Shown here in pieces: positions 29,898 to 38,463 of a DNA stretch of 64,000 bases. Every line of letters begins with the position of its first letter. Positions within the stretch are counted from its first letter, which is position 1. The notes below the pieces were generated by a model. The model ran no database searches and was not told where the DNA came from. It was given only the letters and a program-made list of their open reading frames with translations. The stretch comes from Clostridia bacterium (GTDB taxonomy: Bacteria > Bacillota > Clostridia > Peptostreptococcales > Acidaminobacteraceae): positions 1 through 64,000 of the forward strand of contig JACUUV010000001.1 of NCBI GenBank assembly GCA_014859095.1. Reading direction: 5' to 3'. Made by a program: the position numbers and the translations under genes.

Positions 29898-30095
29898 TTA
29901 TAAATATGGTAATAATGTTCTTACGCGCTTCATATCAGATACGCTTACAACTGTAGATTGTCTTAAGCCTCTTTTTCTTTTAGAAGATTTTTTGGTTAAG
30001 ATATGGCTTGTGTACGCCTTGCTTCTCTTAAGTTTTCCGCCACCAGTTTTCTTTACTCTTTTAGCGGCGCCGCGATGTGTTTTCATTTTTGGCAT
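29898..30095 (-). CDS. rpmI: 50S ribosomal protein L35
   Basis: 65 residues, the normal length, beginning [13 protein letters not shown]. The frame is open upstream to 30149, but AAGGAGG before the ATG at 30095 and the conserved N-terminus fix the start. Middle gene of infC-rpmI-rplT. Confidence 0.98.
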   Translation of the reverse strand: MPKMKTHRGAAKRVKKTGGGKLKRSKAYTSHILTKKSSKRKRGLRQSTVVSVSDMKRVRTLLPYL

Positions 30096-30123
30096 ATTGT
30101 GTTCCTCCTTCCGATGTTCGCTT

Positions 30124-30630
30124 TTATTTTTTAGGTGCAAATATTGCAACTAAGCTTCTACCTTCAAGTTTGGTCGGCCCTTCAATCGTTCCTACCTCTT
30201 CAAGCGTTTCACCAAATTTCTTTATGACTTCAAATCCTTGCTGAGTATAGCCCATCTCTCGACCTTTGAATCTTAATGAAACTTTCACTTTATCCCCGGC
30301 GATCAAGAACTTCGCAGCATTTTTTGCCTTTGTATCCAAATCATTTTTTTCGATATTGAGACCCAAGCGAACTTCCTTGACAGAAGCGCTTTTTTGCTTC
30401 TTGCGAGCTTCCTTGTCACGTTTTTGCTGCTCGTATCTGAACTTTCCAAAATCCATGATTTTACATACAGGCGGTTTCGCATTAGGTGCAATTTTCACCA
30501 GATCGAGCTTCTTTTCCAGTGCCAATTGATACGCTTCTTTTCCTGACATAACGCCAAGCTGTTCGCCTTCATCACCAATTACTCTAACTTCCAGGTCGCG
30601 AATTTCTTCATTAATTTCAGCTGTTTTGAT
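30124..30630 (-). CDS. infC: Translation initiation factor IF-3, with predicted AUC start
   Basis: 168 residues from the start used here. IF-3 keeps the ribosomal subunits apart and checks the start codon. Both domains are complete: [13 protein letters not shown] at the N-terminus, a lysine-rich linker, and [13 protein letters not shown] in the C-terminal domain. No ATG is available near the N-terminus. A GTG at 30639 lies inside AGGGGGTG, the ribosome-binding sequence itself, which is correctly spaced for an ATC codon at 30630. IF-3 genes of several bacteria use rare AUU/AUC/AUA starts so that IF-3 represses its own translation; the same is likely here. Confidence 0.9.
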   Translation of the reverse strand: MKTAEINEEIRDLEVRVIGDEGEQLGVMSGKEAYQLALEKKLDLVKIAPNAKPPVCKIMDFGKFRYEQQKRDKEARKKQKSASVKEVRLGLNIEKNDLDTKAKNAAKFLIAGDKVKVSLRFKGREMGYTQQGFEVIKKFGETLEEVGTIEGPTKLEGRSLVAIFAPKK

Positions 30631-30656
30631 AAGATACACCCCCTATGATTTTTAAA

Positions 30657-30799
30657 AAATAAAACGGCAGATAGAATATTCTATCCGCCGTAAGCAACTT
30701 TACCGTATACATCAAATGTAAGGTTAAGAACTTGGTAACCATATGAACTCAAACGTTATATGGTGAGAAGCGGACTTCTTCTTATCTGTCATATTGACC
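30657..30799 (-). ncRNA. L20-type autoregulatory leader of infC-rpmI-rplT
   Basis: A structured minus-strand leader of about 140-160 bases between the promoter and infC. It ends with a strong hairpin, ACGGCGGATAGA/TCTATCTGCCGT at 30664-30691 followed by TTTT, which would act as an attenuator before the coding region. Firmicute infC leaders bind L20 and then terminate. Placement and form fit that class; the exact L20 site was not verified. Confidence 0.75.
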
Positions 30800-30805
30800 T
30801 TAATT

Positions 30806-30834
30806 AGAATATCATTTTCCTAATGACTTGTCAA
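30806..30834 (-). promoter_or_regulatory. Promoter of infC-rpmI-rplT
   Basis: Minus strand -35 TTGACA (30829-30834), 17-base spacer, extended -10 TGATATTCT with hexamer at 30806-30811. It sits directly after the thrS stop codon. Confidence 0.82.
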
Positions 30835-30837
30835 CTA

Positions 30838-32778
30838 TCATTCTTCGTTATTTTTGAAGATCGAGCTAAGTGCTCTTTTACTTATTTCCTCATTGATCTT
30901 ATCAGAAAACGCATCAAGTTGCAATCGACCAATTTCACCGATATCTCTTGAACGAACGGCAACTTTGCCCTCTTCCACTTCGTTGTCACCAACAATAAGC
31001 ATATATGGGTTTTTCTCAAGTTGTGCCTCTCTGATCTTAAAACCAATTTTTTCCGCTCTGTGGTCCACTTCAACTCGTAGGCCGCTTTTTTTAAGTTTCT
31101 TGGCGACTTCATCTGCGTAATCTGTGTGTCGATCAGCGATGGTAAGAATTTTAACCTGTACAGGAGACAACCATGTCGGGAATTTACCGGCGAACTCTTC
31201 AATAAGAATGCCCATGAAACGTTCAACACTTCCAAAAGCTACACGATGTATAACTATCGGTTGATGTTTATCTCCATCTCGACCAATATAAGAAAGTTCA
31301 AATCTCTGTGGCAATTGCATATCCAGTTGAATGGTTCCACATTGCCATGTTCTACCCAAGCTGTCTCTCAAATGGAAGTCGATTTTAGGGCCATAGAAAG
31401 CACCATCTCCAGGATTGAGTTTATACTCGACACCGAGTTCCTCAAGTGCACCTTGAAGTGATTCTTCAGCATGTTTCCATTCTTCATCGGAACCCATTGA
31501 TTTTTCAGGTCTTGTAGACAACTCGATGTGATAAGAGAATCCGAACTTCTTATAGACCTCATCAATGAGATTGACCACGCCGATAATTTCTTCCTTGATT
31601 TGTTCTGGCAACATGAAAATATGAGCGTCATCTTGTGTGAAGGCACGAACTCTCATGAGACCGTGAAGTGCTCCTGAAAGTTCATGACGATGTACTCTAC
31701 CGATTTCACCTACACGCATCGGTAAATCCTTGTAAGATCTTAAATCAGTTTTGTAAACAAGCATACCCCCTGGACAGTTCATAGGCTTGATCGCATAATC
31801 CTCTTCATCGATTGTGAGCGAATACATATTTTCTTTATAATGAAACCAGTGACCTGATGTCTCCCATAGTTTTCTATTCAGGATGATCGGAGTCTCCACT
31901 TCAACATAATCTGCATCCTCGTGGACTTCTCTCCAATATTTGAGCAGTTCGTTTTTAAGCACCATTCCGTTTGGAAGCATGAATGGGAATCCCGGACCTT
32001 CTTCCATCAAGGCGAACAATTTAAGTTCTTTTCCGAGTTTGCGATGGTCCCTTTTCTTTGCCTCTTCAAGCATTGTGATATAAGCTTCCAATAAAGACGC
32101 TTTGGGAAATGATGTGCCATAGATTCTCTGCAGCATCTTGTTATTTTCATCGCCTCTCCAGTATGCACCAGCCAAACTCAGCAATTTAAAACTTTTAACG
32201 TGTTTTGTGGACTGTACATGACATCCCGCACAAAGATCGACAAACTCACCTTGCTTGTAAAAAGAGATTATGGCATCTTCTGGAAGATCTTTGATCAGCT
32301 CAACCTTGTAATCTTCATTTTTTTCCGCCATGTACTTGATGGCTTCATTTCTAGGAAGCTCGAAGCGTTCAAGAATCAAATCTTCCTTGATGATTTTTTG
32401 CATTTCTTTTTCTATTTTTTCCAAATCTTCAGGGACAAATTTATGCTCAGTATCAAAATCATAATAAAATCCGTTGTCAATAGCAGGGCCAATCGCAAGC
32501 TTGGTATCCGGAAACAAACGTTTTACAGCTTGGGCCAATATATGTGAACTGGTGTGTCTGTAGGCATGATTACCTTCATCGTCATCAAATTTGAAAAGAC
32601 TAAGTTCACAATCGCTTTGAATAGCGTAGGACAAATCAACGGTCTTACCATCAACCGAACCGACTAACGCTTCTTTGGCAAGCCTTCCTGAAATGGAATA
32701 TGCCACGTCATAAACTGTTGTACCTTTAGGAAATTCCTTTACCGATCCATCTTTTAAAGTTACTTTAACCATGTCCAT
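30838..32778 (-). CDS. thrS: Threonyl-tRNA synthetase
   Basis: 646 residues, normal for ThrRS. Order: TGS domain (1-62), editing domain with HTSSHILAQAVKRLFP near 76 and CAGCHV near 180, class II catalytic core (MNCPGGMLVYK near 337, motif 2 GRVHRHELSGALHGLMRVRAF near 363), and a C-terminal anticodon-binding domain (from about 540). AGGAGGTAA precedes the ATG at 32778; an ATG two codons later is possible. Regulated by the T-box upstream. Confidence 0.98.
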   Translation of the reverse strand: MDMVKVTLKDGSVKEFPKGTTVYDVAYSISGRLAKEALVGSVDGKTVDLSYAIQSDCELSLFKFDDDEGNHAYRHTSSHILAQAVKRLFPDTKLAIGPAIDNGFYYDFDTEHKFVPEDLEKIEKEMQKIIKEDLILERFELPRNEAIKYMAEKNEDYKVELIKDLPEDAIISFYKQGEFVDLCAGCHVQSTKHVKSFKLLSLAGAYWRGDENNKMLQRIYGTSFPKASLLEAYITMLEEAKKRDHRKLGKELKLFALMEEGPGFPFMLPNGMVLKNELLKYWREVHEDADYVEVETPIILNRKLWETSGHWFHYKENMYSLTIDEEDYAIKPMNCPGGMLVYKTDLRSYKDLPMRVGEIGRVHRHELSGALHGLMRVRAFTQDDAHIFMLPEQIKEEIIGVVNLIDEVYKKFGFSYHIELSTRPEKSMGSDEEWKHAEESLQGALEELGVEYKLNPGDGAFYGPKIDFHLRDSLGRTWQCGTIQLDMQLPQRFELSYIGRDGDKHQPIVIHRVAFGSVERFMGILIEEFAGKFPTWLSPVQVKILTIADRHTDYADEVAKKLKKSGLRVEVDHRAEKIGFKIREAQLEKNPYMLIVGDNEVEEGKVAVRSRDIGEIGRLQLDAFSDKINEEISKRALSSIFKNNEE

Positions 32779-32810
32779 CTGATTACCTCCTAATCAATTA
32801 TAATTCAAAT

Positions 32811-33053
32811 AAAAAAACTCTCATCACTAGCATATGCTAGGGACGAGAGTTGCTCGCGGTTCCACCCTAATAGTCCGAATCGGACCACTCGAAAGCCTTA
32901 ACGCGGCAGACGCTGTATTTTCACTGGTTACTCATACAGAGCTAAAAGTCAGTTTTCACACAAACCGTTCATATTCTTCATTTCAGCCAAGTGAAGAACT
33001 CTCTAAATGCTAGAATGTGCTACTTTTCTTTATCATCGCTAATTTTCAATTTA
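32811..33053 (-). ncRNA. T-box riboswitch leader of thrS
   Basis: Minus-strand leader with T-box core AGGGTGGAACCGCG (32855-32868) and a terminator formed by ACTCTCGTC/GATGAGAGT followed by eight T. Predicted specifier ACC at 32926-32928 (threonine). Here the T-box reads UGGA, unlike UGGU in the other three leaders of this window, as required to pair with a tRNA whose discriminator is U, which is the case for Firmicute tRNA-Thr. Confidence 0.9.
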
Positions 33054-33058
33054 AAATC

Positions 33059-33087
33059 ATGATAGCTCAATAAAAAGAATTTGTCAA
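33059..33087 (-). promoter_or_regulatory. Promoter of thrS
   Basis: Minus strand -35 TTGACA (33082-33087), 17-base spacer, -10 TATCAT (33059-33064), between the DUF445 stop and the T-box leader. Confidence 0.82.
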
Positions 33088-33104
33088 TATATGATTTGTT
33101 ACCA

Positions 33105-33707
33105 TTATTGAAACAAATACAAAATAATCACGCCTTGGATGAGACCGATGAAGAAACCGATCACTCCTCCGAGCCATTCGATATGTTTAAGTTCTTTTTT
33201 TGCTATCCTGAGTGTCAACTCTTCAATCTTCTCAAAATTATACCCATTGATCTTATCTTCAACCATTTTGCTGATATCAATGCTTTCTATAGCTTTATGA
33301 GTGAGTTTTTCCCCCATTTCCACCACCAGATCATCTCCGCTCTCATCTATCATTTTATCAATGTTTTGAATGATGAGCCCTTTGAACATGGATGGAATGA
33401 CTGCAGGCATCTTCTCGTTGGCTATTTGATTCACTTTTTCCTTGATTTGCTCAATAATCTGCTTCTTATCCATATCCAGAAGAAACTCATCCATAATTTG
33501 CTCAATGGACAAAAGTTCTTCCGATATCACATCCCCAATGGATTTTGCAATCTCGTTTTTCCTCTTGGGAATCAACCCTTGAATGGAAAATCGAGTCAAA
33601 GGTATCCTAATTGGTTCCAGCGGTCTAAACATCAATTTGATTGCAACAACGTTAGTGCTCCATCCAATTAAGGCTCCGACTACTGCAAGTAATAATAATC
33701 TATCCAT
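33105..33707 (-). CDS. DUF445 family membrane protein
   Basis: 200 residues. A hydrophobic N-terminal segment (LLLLAVVGALIGWSTNVVAIKLMF), an amphipathic helical middle, and a C-terminal membrane segment (WLGGVIGFFIGLIQGVIILYLF) match the short DUF445/YheB family. Function unknown. GGAGAA precedes the ATG, and the gene starts three bases after hslO, so they are co-transcribed. Confidence 0.85.
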   Translation of the reverse strand: MDRLLLLAVVGALIGWSTNVVAIKLMFRPLEPIRIPLTRFSIQGLIPKRKNEIAKSIGDVISEELLSIEQIMDEFLLDMDKKQIIEQIKEKVNQIANEKMPAVIPSMFKGLIIQNIDKMIDESGDDLVVEMGEKLTHKAIESIDISKMVEDKINGYNFEKIEELTLRIAKKELKHIEWLGGVIGFFIGLIQGVIILYLFQ

Positions 33708-33710
33708 TCA

Positions 33711-34595
33711 TTATTTCTCCATTTGATTTATAAGTTCAATCAATTCCTCTTCTGTAAAAAGATACTTGCTATTACAGAAATGGCAGATAAGCTCTGCCTC
33801 GCCATCTTCATCCAGAATTTCCTGAATTGCTGTTTTTCCAATGCTCATCATACCCGACTTCATTTTTTCCCTGCTGCAATCACAAACATACTCCAGGGGA
33901 TAAGTTTCCAGTTCGTCCAGTCCCAATCCGGCTAAAACCTGTCCAGCAATTTGTTCAATTGTCAGTCCCTCTTCGAAAAGCTGGGTGATGGATTTCATAC
34001 CACTCAAATTGGCTTCCAGTTGATCTATCGTATCCTCTTTGGTTTCAGGCAAGAGCTGTACAATGAATCCACCTGCTGATTTCACAGAAGCGTCGGAGCT
34101 CAGGTACACTCCCAATCCCACAGCTGTAGGCTGTTGTTCGGATTGGGCGAAATAGTACGCAAGGTCTTCCGCTATTTCTCCTGAAACAAGGTTCGATTGC
34201 CCAATGAAAGGCTCTTTCATTCCGTAATCTCTAATTACAATCACTTTTCCATCGGTGCCTATCGAATCTCCAACAGCCAATTTTTTCAGTTCATTGACCC
34301 TTGTCTCAGCATGTGGATTGGATGTGTAGCCTTTCACGTGACCATGGGTATCGGCGATGGCAATCATCAATTTGATATCATTTGAGCCTTTTATTTGCAG
34401 AGTCAATTTCTCATTATCTATTTTGCTCATCATCCCCATCATTACTGCCGCAGTCAGTGTTCTCCCCAACGCCGCTGTTGACATGGGTGACAAATCATGT
34501 GTTGCCCTTGCAGCTTCCACCATTTTTGTAGTCTCCGCGACGTAAATTCTCACTTCTCTATTGTGTGTCATACCTGTTATCAGTTTTCCAAACAT
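33711..34595 (-). CDS. hslO: Redox-regulated chaperone Hsp33
   Basis: 294 residues. The C-terminus holds the zinc/redox switch as CDCS (CxC) and CHFC (CxxC), about 30 residues apart. When oxidised, these cysteines form disulfides, release zinc and activate the holdase in the cytoplasm. The N-terminal body (TAALGRTLTAAVMMGMM, NPHAE, GGFIVQLLP) is typical. Ten bases after the methyltransferase gene. Confidence 0.95.
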   Translation of the reverse strand: MFGKLITGMTHNREVRIYVAETTKMVEAARATHDLSPMSTAALGRTLTAAVMMGMMSKIDNEKLTLQIKGSNDIKLMIAIADTHGHVKGYTSNPHAETRVNELKKLAVGDSIGTDGKVIVIRDYGMKEPFIGQSNLVSGEIAEDLAYYFAQSEQQPTAVGLGVYLSSDASVKSAGGFIVQLLPETKEDTIDQLEANLSGMKSITQLFEEGLTIEQIAGQVLAGLGLDELETYPLEYVCDCSREKMKSGMMSIGKTAIQEILDEDGEAELICHFCNSKYLFTEEELIELINQMEK

Positions 34596-34605
34596 AAATC
34601 CTCCG

Positions 34606-35352
34606 TCACTCTTTTAGCTTCAGAACAAAACAAATTCTCTGCGAGAACTTCTCTAAGGCCTCAAAACTGTCACCATCAACCAATTCCAAAACATCAAAAT
34701 CATCCATAATCATCGTCTCGACTTCTTCCACCCTATACGCGCGTTGCTGATGGTATTCCTCGAGTCTTTTATACGTCGACCCGTCATCAATAAAAAGTGT
34801 CAGGAGAAAATTGAGCTGATTGGAAATCTCATCATACTCATTTTCCCAAATATAAGCTGAATGTTCAAAAGTTTCCGCAAAAGTCGAATTACCGATAATT
34901 TGGCTCAATTTATAAATTGAACTGAGATCAAAGATAAAAAGCCCGCCTGGTAACAGATGTTTTTTTACTTGACTCAAAGTACTTTGAAATTGTTCTTCGT
35001 CATTTAAATAATTCATACCGTCACATAGGCATAAAATAATATCATAATGTTTATGGGTTTCAAAGTCAATCATGTTCTGATTATAAAATTTTATTTTTTG
35101 TTTCTCCAGACCCGCTTTGTTTGCGGCAATGGCCAGCATGTCTTCTGAGAGATCAATTCCCTCGGTTATGAATCCCGCTTTGCTGAGTGATATTGCCATC
35201 GTGCCCGTTCCACATGCCAGTTCCAAAATTCTTTTCGCATCAGGTCTATAAGTGGCAATTCTTTTCAGTATTTGATCATGCCAGAAATCATAATCGACAT
35301 CATATTGCATGACATCATAAACGTTTGCAAATTCACTGTAAGGATTGTTCAA
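34606..35352 (-). CDS. Class I SAM-dependent methyltransferase
   Basis: 248 residues from a TTG at 35352. The SAM-binding motif I is ILELACGTGTMAISLSK, followed by GIDLSEDMLAIA and the acidic ILCLCDGMNYL. The substrate is unknown. The frame is open to 35463, but AAAGGTGGG is spaced for the TTG, and from there the N-terminus (NNPYSEFANVYDVM) is family-like. The start is two bases past the stop of the CPBP gene, so translation is likely coupled. Confidence 0.85.
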   Translation of the reverse strand: MNNPYSEFANVYDVMQYDVDYDFWHDQILKRIATYRPDAKRILELACGTGTMAISLSKAGFITEGIDLSEDMLAIAANKAGLEKQKIKFYNQNMIDFETHKHYDIILCLCDGMNYLNDEEQFQSTLSQVKKHLLPGGLFIFDLSSIYKLSQIIGNSTFAETFEHSAYIWENEYDEISNQLNFLLTLFIDDGSTYKRLEEYHQQRAYRVEEVETMIMDDFDVLELVDGDSFEALEKFSQRICFVLKLKE

Positions 35353-35354
35353 GT

Positions 35355-36452
35355 TTATCCCACCTTTATATACGCATAGTAGATTACATAACCATAGAAC
35401 GTCAAAGAGATCATTAATGTGACCAGTATGGAGAACTTGAACACATTGCTCTCCCCTGTCCACAATTTATAATGAGAGATTCCCTTGATTTCTTTAATTT
35501 TTTCAATGTTGGTGATCAACACCTTATCGCTTTCAACATCATTTGAAAGAGGTACTATATGAATCTCATCACCTGTGTTTTCAACGATTTTGTATTGCTT
35601 CAACTGTACTGTCAAAGTATCTCCTGGTTCATATCGGGGATAGGCTCTTTTGATTCTCCTTAGTAGCGTCTTAACTCCGACAATCGAAGCGATGGACAGA
35701 ATCAGATAAAAGAGGATTACACCAAGTAATATGCTTGTAGATTGAAAAAGCATATCTCCTTGGGCGACATCGACAAAATCCGAACTCGCGCCATTATTGC
35801 CTAACGTTATCAAGAATCCCATTGTCACTGCAATTCCGTTGTTGGCCACATGTGCAATAATGGCCGCATAAATGGAATTGGTGATCTGAACGAGATATGA
35901 GAATACGAGACCGAGTACAATCGGTCCGAACAGATTTTGAGGATTAAAATGAAAAATTCCAAACAAAACCGCACTGAAAATTGCCGCTGCCTTAAGACTC
36001 ATCTCGTTTTCATAGGCATTCAGTATCATACCTCTGAAAAAGAACTCTTCGCAGATTCCAGCTGTTATAGCAATTACAAAAAAAAGGAATATGAATTCAA
36101 GTCCGTTTTGAGCTGTTGGTATGGGTGCCATAATGGAAGAACTGAACATTTCGATGATGAAAATCGCAATCAAGTTCACAAGTGCAATAGTCGGCACTAG
36201 AAAAACGGCCAATACCATGATTTTAATGGTCACTTTGAATGGCAACCTATTCAAACGGAACACATTTTTGATGTCTTTTTTTGTGACAAGTGCGTAGATT
36301 ATTATCGGCAACAGCAATATACCGTATTCTGTGATCAACAGCCCTTTAATGACATCGAGGCTCTGAACATAGGCACCAAAAGTGAGGAATACGACTGAGA
36401 GTATAATAAAAATAGCATTGGCTTCATTGATTTTAAAATGGTCTTCTCTCAT
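35355..36452 (-). CDS. CPBP family intramembrane metalloprotease
   Basis: 365 residues, about eight membrane segments. Motif 1 EEFFFRG (EExxxR) lies near residue 140 and HFNPQN near 175, with a further conserved region AAIIAHVANN near 205; these form the glutamate/histidine active site of CAAX-like proteases. After the core there is a soluble part (about 270-335) and a last membrane segment at the C-terminus, longer than simple family members. AGGGGGGAAAA precedes the ATG. Physiological substrate unknown. Confidence 0.87.
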   Translation of the reverse strand: MREDHFKINEANAIFIILSVVFLTFGAYVQSLDVIKGLLITEYGILLLPIIIYALVTKKDIKNVFRLNRLPFKVTIKIMVLAVFLVPTIALVNLIAIFIIEMFSSSIMAPIPTAQNGLEFIFLFFVIAITAGICEEFFFRGMILNAYENEMSLKAAAIFSAVLFGIFHFNPQNLFGPIVLGLVFSYLVQITNSIYAAIIAHVANNGIAVTMGFLITLGNNGASSDFVDVAQGDMLFQSTSILLGVILFYLILSIASIVGVKTLLRRIKRAYPRYEPGDTLTVQLKQYKIVENTGDEIHIVPLSNDVESDKVLITNIEKIKEIKGISHYKLWTGESNVFKFSILVTLMISLTFYGYVIYYAYIKVG

Positions 36453-36464
36453 TTTTCCCCCCTA

Positions 36465-37631
36465 TTATTCTGATTCAGATATCGCAATACTTCCTTTTGC
36501 TCTCAAAAGTTCGATATAGCTTTCGATACCATCCATTAAAACGCCATTGTCAAAGTTGAATTTGGAACTATGGAGTGGATAAACGTGGCCTTCTTTCTCG
36601 TTATATGACCCTATGAAGTAAAAAAGCCCCGGGACTGCTTCTTGATAATAAGAGAAGTCTTCACTGATCATCTGTGGTGCGATCAGTTCACATTTATCTC
36701 CTCCAATTTTCCAAAATTCATCAAACAGTTTAACGTCGTTGACCACAGGAGGATACATGTCTCTTACAACCAATTCGATTTCAATTTCATATGCGGATGC
36801 GATACCGCTCAAATAGGTTTTCATACGTTGAACCATTTTATTGTAGACCCCTTGACTGAATGTTCTTAGAGTCCCTTCCAATCGAACATTTCCTGCTATG
36901 ATATTGCGTCTTTCACCACCGACAACCTTCCCGATGGTCAACACGACAGGATTATTAGGTTCAATATTACGTGATACTATGGTCTGCAGACCTAGTAGAC
37001 ACTCGCTAGCGATCACCAATCCATCTATTCCTGCATGAGGCATTGCTCCGTGTGCGGATTTTGCTTTGATATCAATGTCAAACTCTCCTGTCATCGCCAT
37101 CATTGGTCCAGGACATAGGGCAATTTTTCCTTGCTTGGTTCCAGGAAATATATGAATGCCATAAATTTCGTCCACGCCATATTTTTTCAAAATTCCGGAT
37201 TTGACAATATTTTCAGCACCACCCGGGCCTTCTTCTGCAGGTTGGAAGATCATAACGATGTCATCGTTGACTTCAACCCCATACTGAGACAAAAAACCTG
37301 CGAGGCCGATCAGCATGGACATATGCCCGTCGTGACCACAGGCATGCATATACCCTTTATGTGTGGAATGTGCTTCGAAATTGCTTTCCTCCAATACGGA
37401 AAGCGCATCGATATCCGCTCTGAAAGCGATTGTTTTTTTTGGCGATTTTCCTTTGATGAATGCTATGATTCCTGTGTTGTCTACAATTTCATAAGAGACC
37501 CCCAGTGATGATAATTTGTCTTGCAGCCACTTTGAAGTCTTATACTCCTCTAGTCCGGGTTCAGGAATTTGATGAAGTGCTCTTCTCGTGTTGCAAACAT
37601 CCTCTTCTATTGCTTTAAGCAGTCTGTTCAT
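36465..37631 (-). CDS. M20 family amidohydrolase (peptidase/N-acyl amino acid hydrolase type)
   Basis: 388 residues. Metal-site motifs: FRADIDALSV, MHACGHDGHMSM, FQPAEEGPGGAENI and the C-terminal SEDFSYY. These M20D enzymes hydrolyse N-acyl or peptide-like amides of amino acids using two metal ions. The frame is open to 37664, but AGGAAAGG suits the ATG at 37631 best (an ATG three codons earlier is too close). Exact substrate not evident. It lies just before the CPBP gene. Confidence 0.9.
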   Translation of the reverse strand: MNRLLKAIEEDVCNTRRALHQIPEPGLEEYKTSKWLQDKLSSLGVSYEIVDNTGIIAFIKGKSPKKTIAFRADIDALSVLEESNFEAHSTHKGYMHACGHDGHMSMLIGLAGFLSQYGVEVNDDIVMIFQPAEEGPGGAENIVKSGILKKYGVDEIYGIHIFPGTKQGKIALCPGPMMAMTGEFDIDIKAKSAHGAMPHAGIDGLVIASECLLGLQTIVSRNIEPNNPVVLTIGKVVGGERRNIIAGNVRLEGTLRTFSQGVYNKMVQRMKTYLSGIASAYEIEIELVVRDMYPPVVNDVKLFDEFWKIGGDKCELIAPQMISEDFSYYQEAVPGLFYFIGSYNEKEGHVYPLHSSKFNFDNGVLMDGIESYIELLRAKGSIAISESE

Positions 37632-37703
37632 CTCTGACATCCTTTCCTGTGAATTACATATCACTCTATTTTATAATAATAACATCCAGTATTCAAGAGC
37701 ACT

Positions 37704-37742
37704 AAAAAACACTCCCTCTTCGAAGTCGAAGCCAGAGTGTTT
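37704..37742 (-). terminator. Terminator of hpt
   Basis: Minus strand stem of ACACTC/GAGTGT with inner pairing, followed by six T, just past the hpt stop. Confidence 0.82.
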
Positions 37743-37747
37743 GTCAA

Positions 37748-38278
37748 CTAATCCACGAAAGCGAATACATGATCGATGTTTCTGAAGTAATCCCCATAAT
37801 TCAAACCATACCCTACTATGAACTTGTCCGGAATCTCAAATCCGACAAAATCAGGTTCGTAAACAACTTTTCTTCTGGTAGGTTTGTCAAGAAGCACACA
37901 TGCTTTGATGCTCTTTGGATTTCTCTTTGACAAAATCTCAATCACACCAGTCATTGTCAGTGCTGAGTCTGTAATATCATCGACTATAAGCACATCAAAT
38001 TCCGTAAGATCGACATTGATATCTTGGACCACTTTAACTGTACCTGTGGTATGCTCATCATGACCATAGCTGGAAGTCGTCATGAATTCTATACGAACCG
38101 GCAAATCGATTTTTCGGATCAAGTCTGCTGTAAATATAAAACTGCCTTTAAGCAGTGAAATCACAAGTAGATTTTTATCTTTATACGCTTCTGTAATCGT
38201 TTTTCCGAGTGAAACCACACGTTCTTCTATCGCTTCTCTTGATAATAAGACTTCTCTGCGCTTATTCTCAATACTCAT
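37748..38278 (-). CDS. hpt: Hypoxanthine phosphoribosyltransferase
   Basis: 176 residues, the family's normal length. Salvages hypoxanthine (and guanine) with PRPP to form IMP/GMP. The PRPP motif is DVLIVDDITDSALTM near residue 98 (usually VDDIIDTG-like, here DITDSA), with VISLLKGSFIFTADL and FVGFEIPDKFIVGYGLNY as other family motifs. GGAGG is spaced for the ATG at 38278, not for the GTG one codon earlier. Single-gene unit with terminator. Confidence 0.95.
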   Translation of the reverse strand: MSIENKRREVLLSREAIEERVVSLGKTITEAYKDKNLLVISLLKGSFIFTADLIRKIDLPVRIEFMTTSSYGHDEHTTGTVKVVQDINVDLTEFDVLIVDDITDSALTMTGVIEILSKRNPKSIKACVLLDKPTRRKVVYEPDFVGFEIPDKFIVGYGLNYGDYFRNIDHVFAFVD

Positions 38279-38403
38279 CACTTACCTCCAATTGTCTTTC
38301 TCATTTTTTATTCTCTATTCTATATCAATTGAGACACTTTTTCAAGCCACAAATACCGATTGGATATGTTACGAGAAATTAATTGTTGCCCCCCTTATTT
38401 TAA

Positions 38404-38433
38404 TTGATAATTCACTAATATCATTAGTATAAT
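38404..38433 (+). promoter_or_regulatory. Promoter of the CD0519/CD1768-type gene
   Basis: -35 TTGATA (38404-38409), 18-base spacer, -10 TATAAT (38428-38433), 30 bases before the ATG. Confidence 0.7.
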
Positions 38434-38463
38434 GAGAATAGCTGAATATAGAGGGGGAAAAAG

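Noticed and set aside
33081-33671. 196-residue plus-strand frame
   Set aside because: Antisense of the DUF445 gene; composition rich in His/Phe/Leu is typical of antisense frames of coding DNA.
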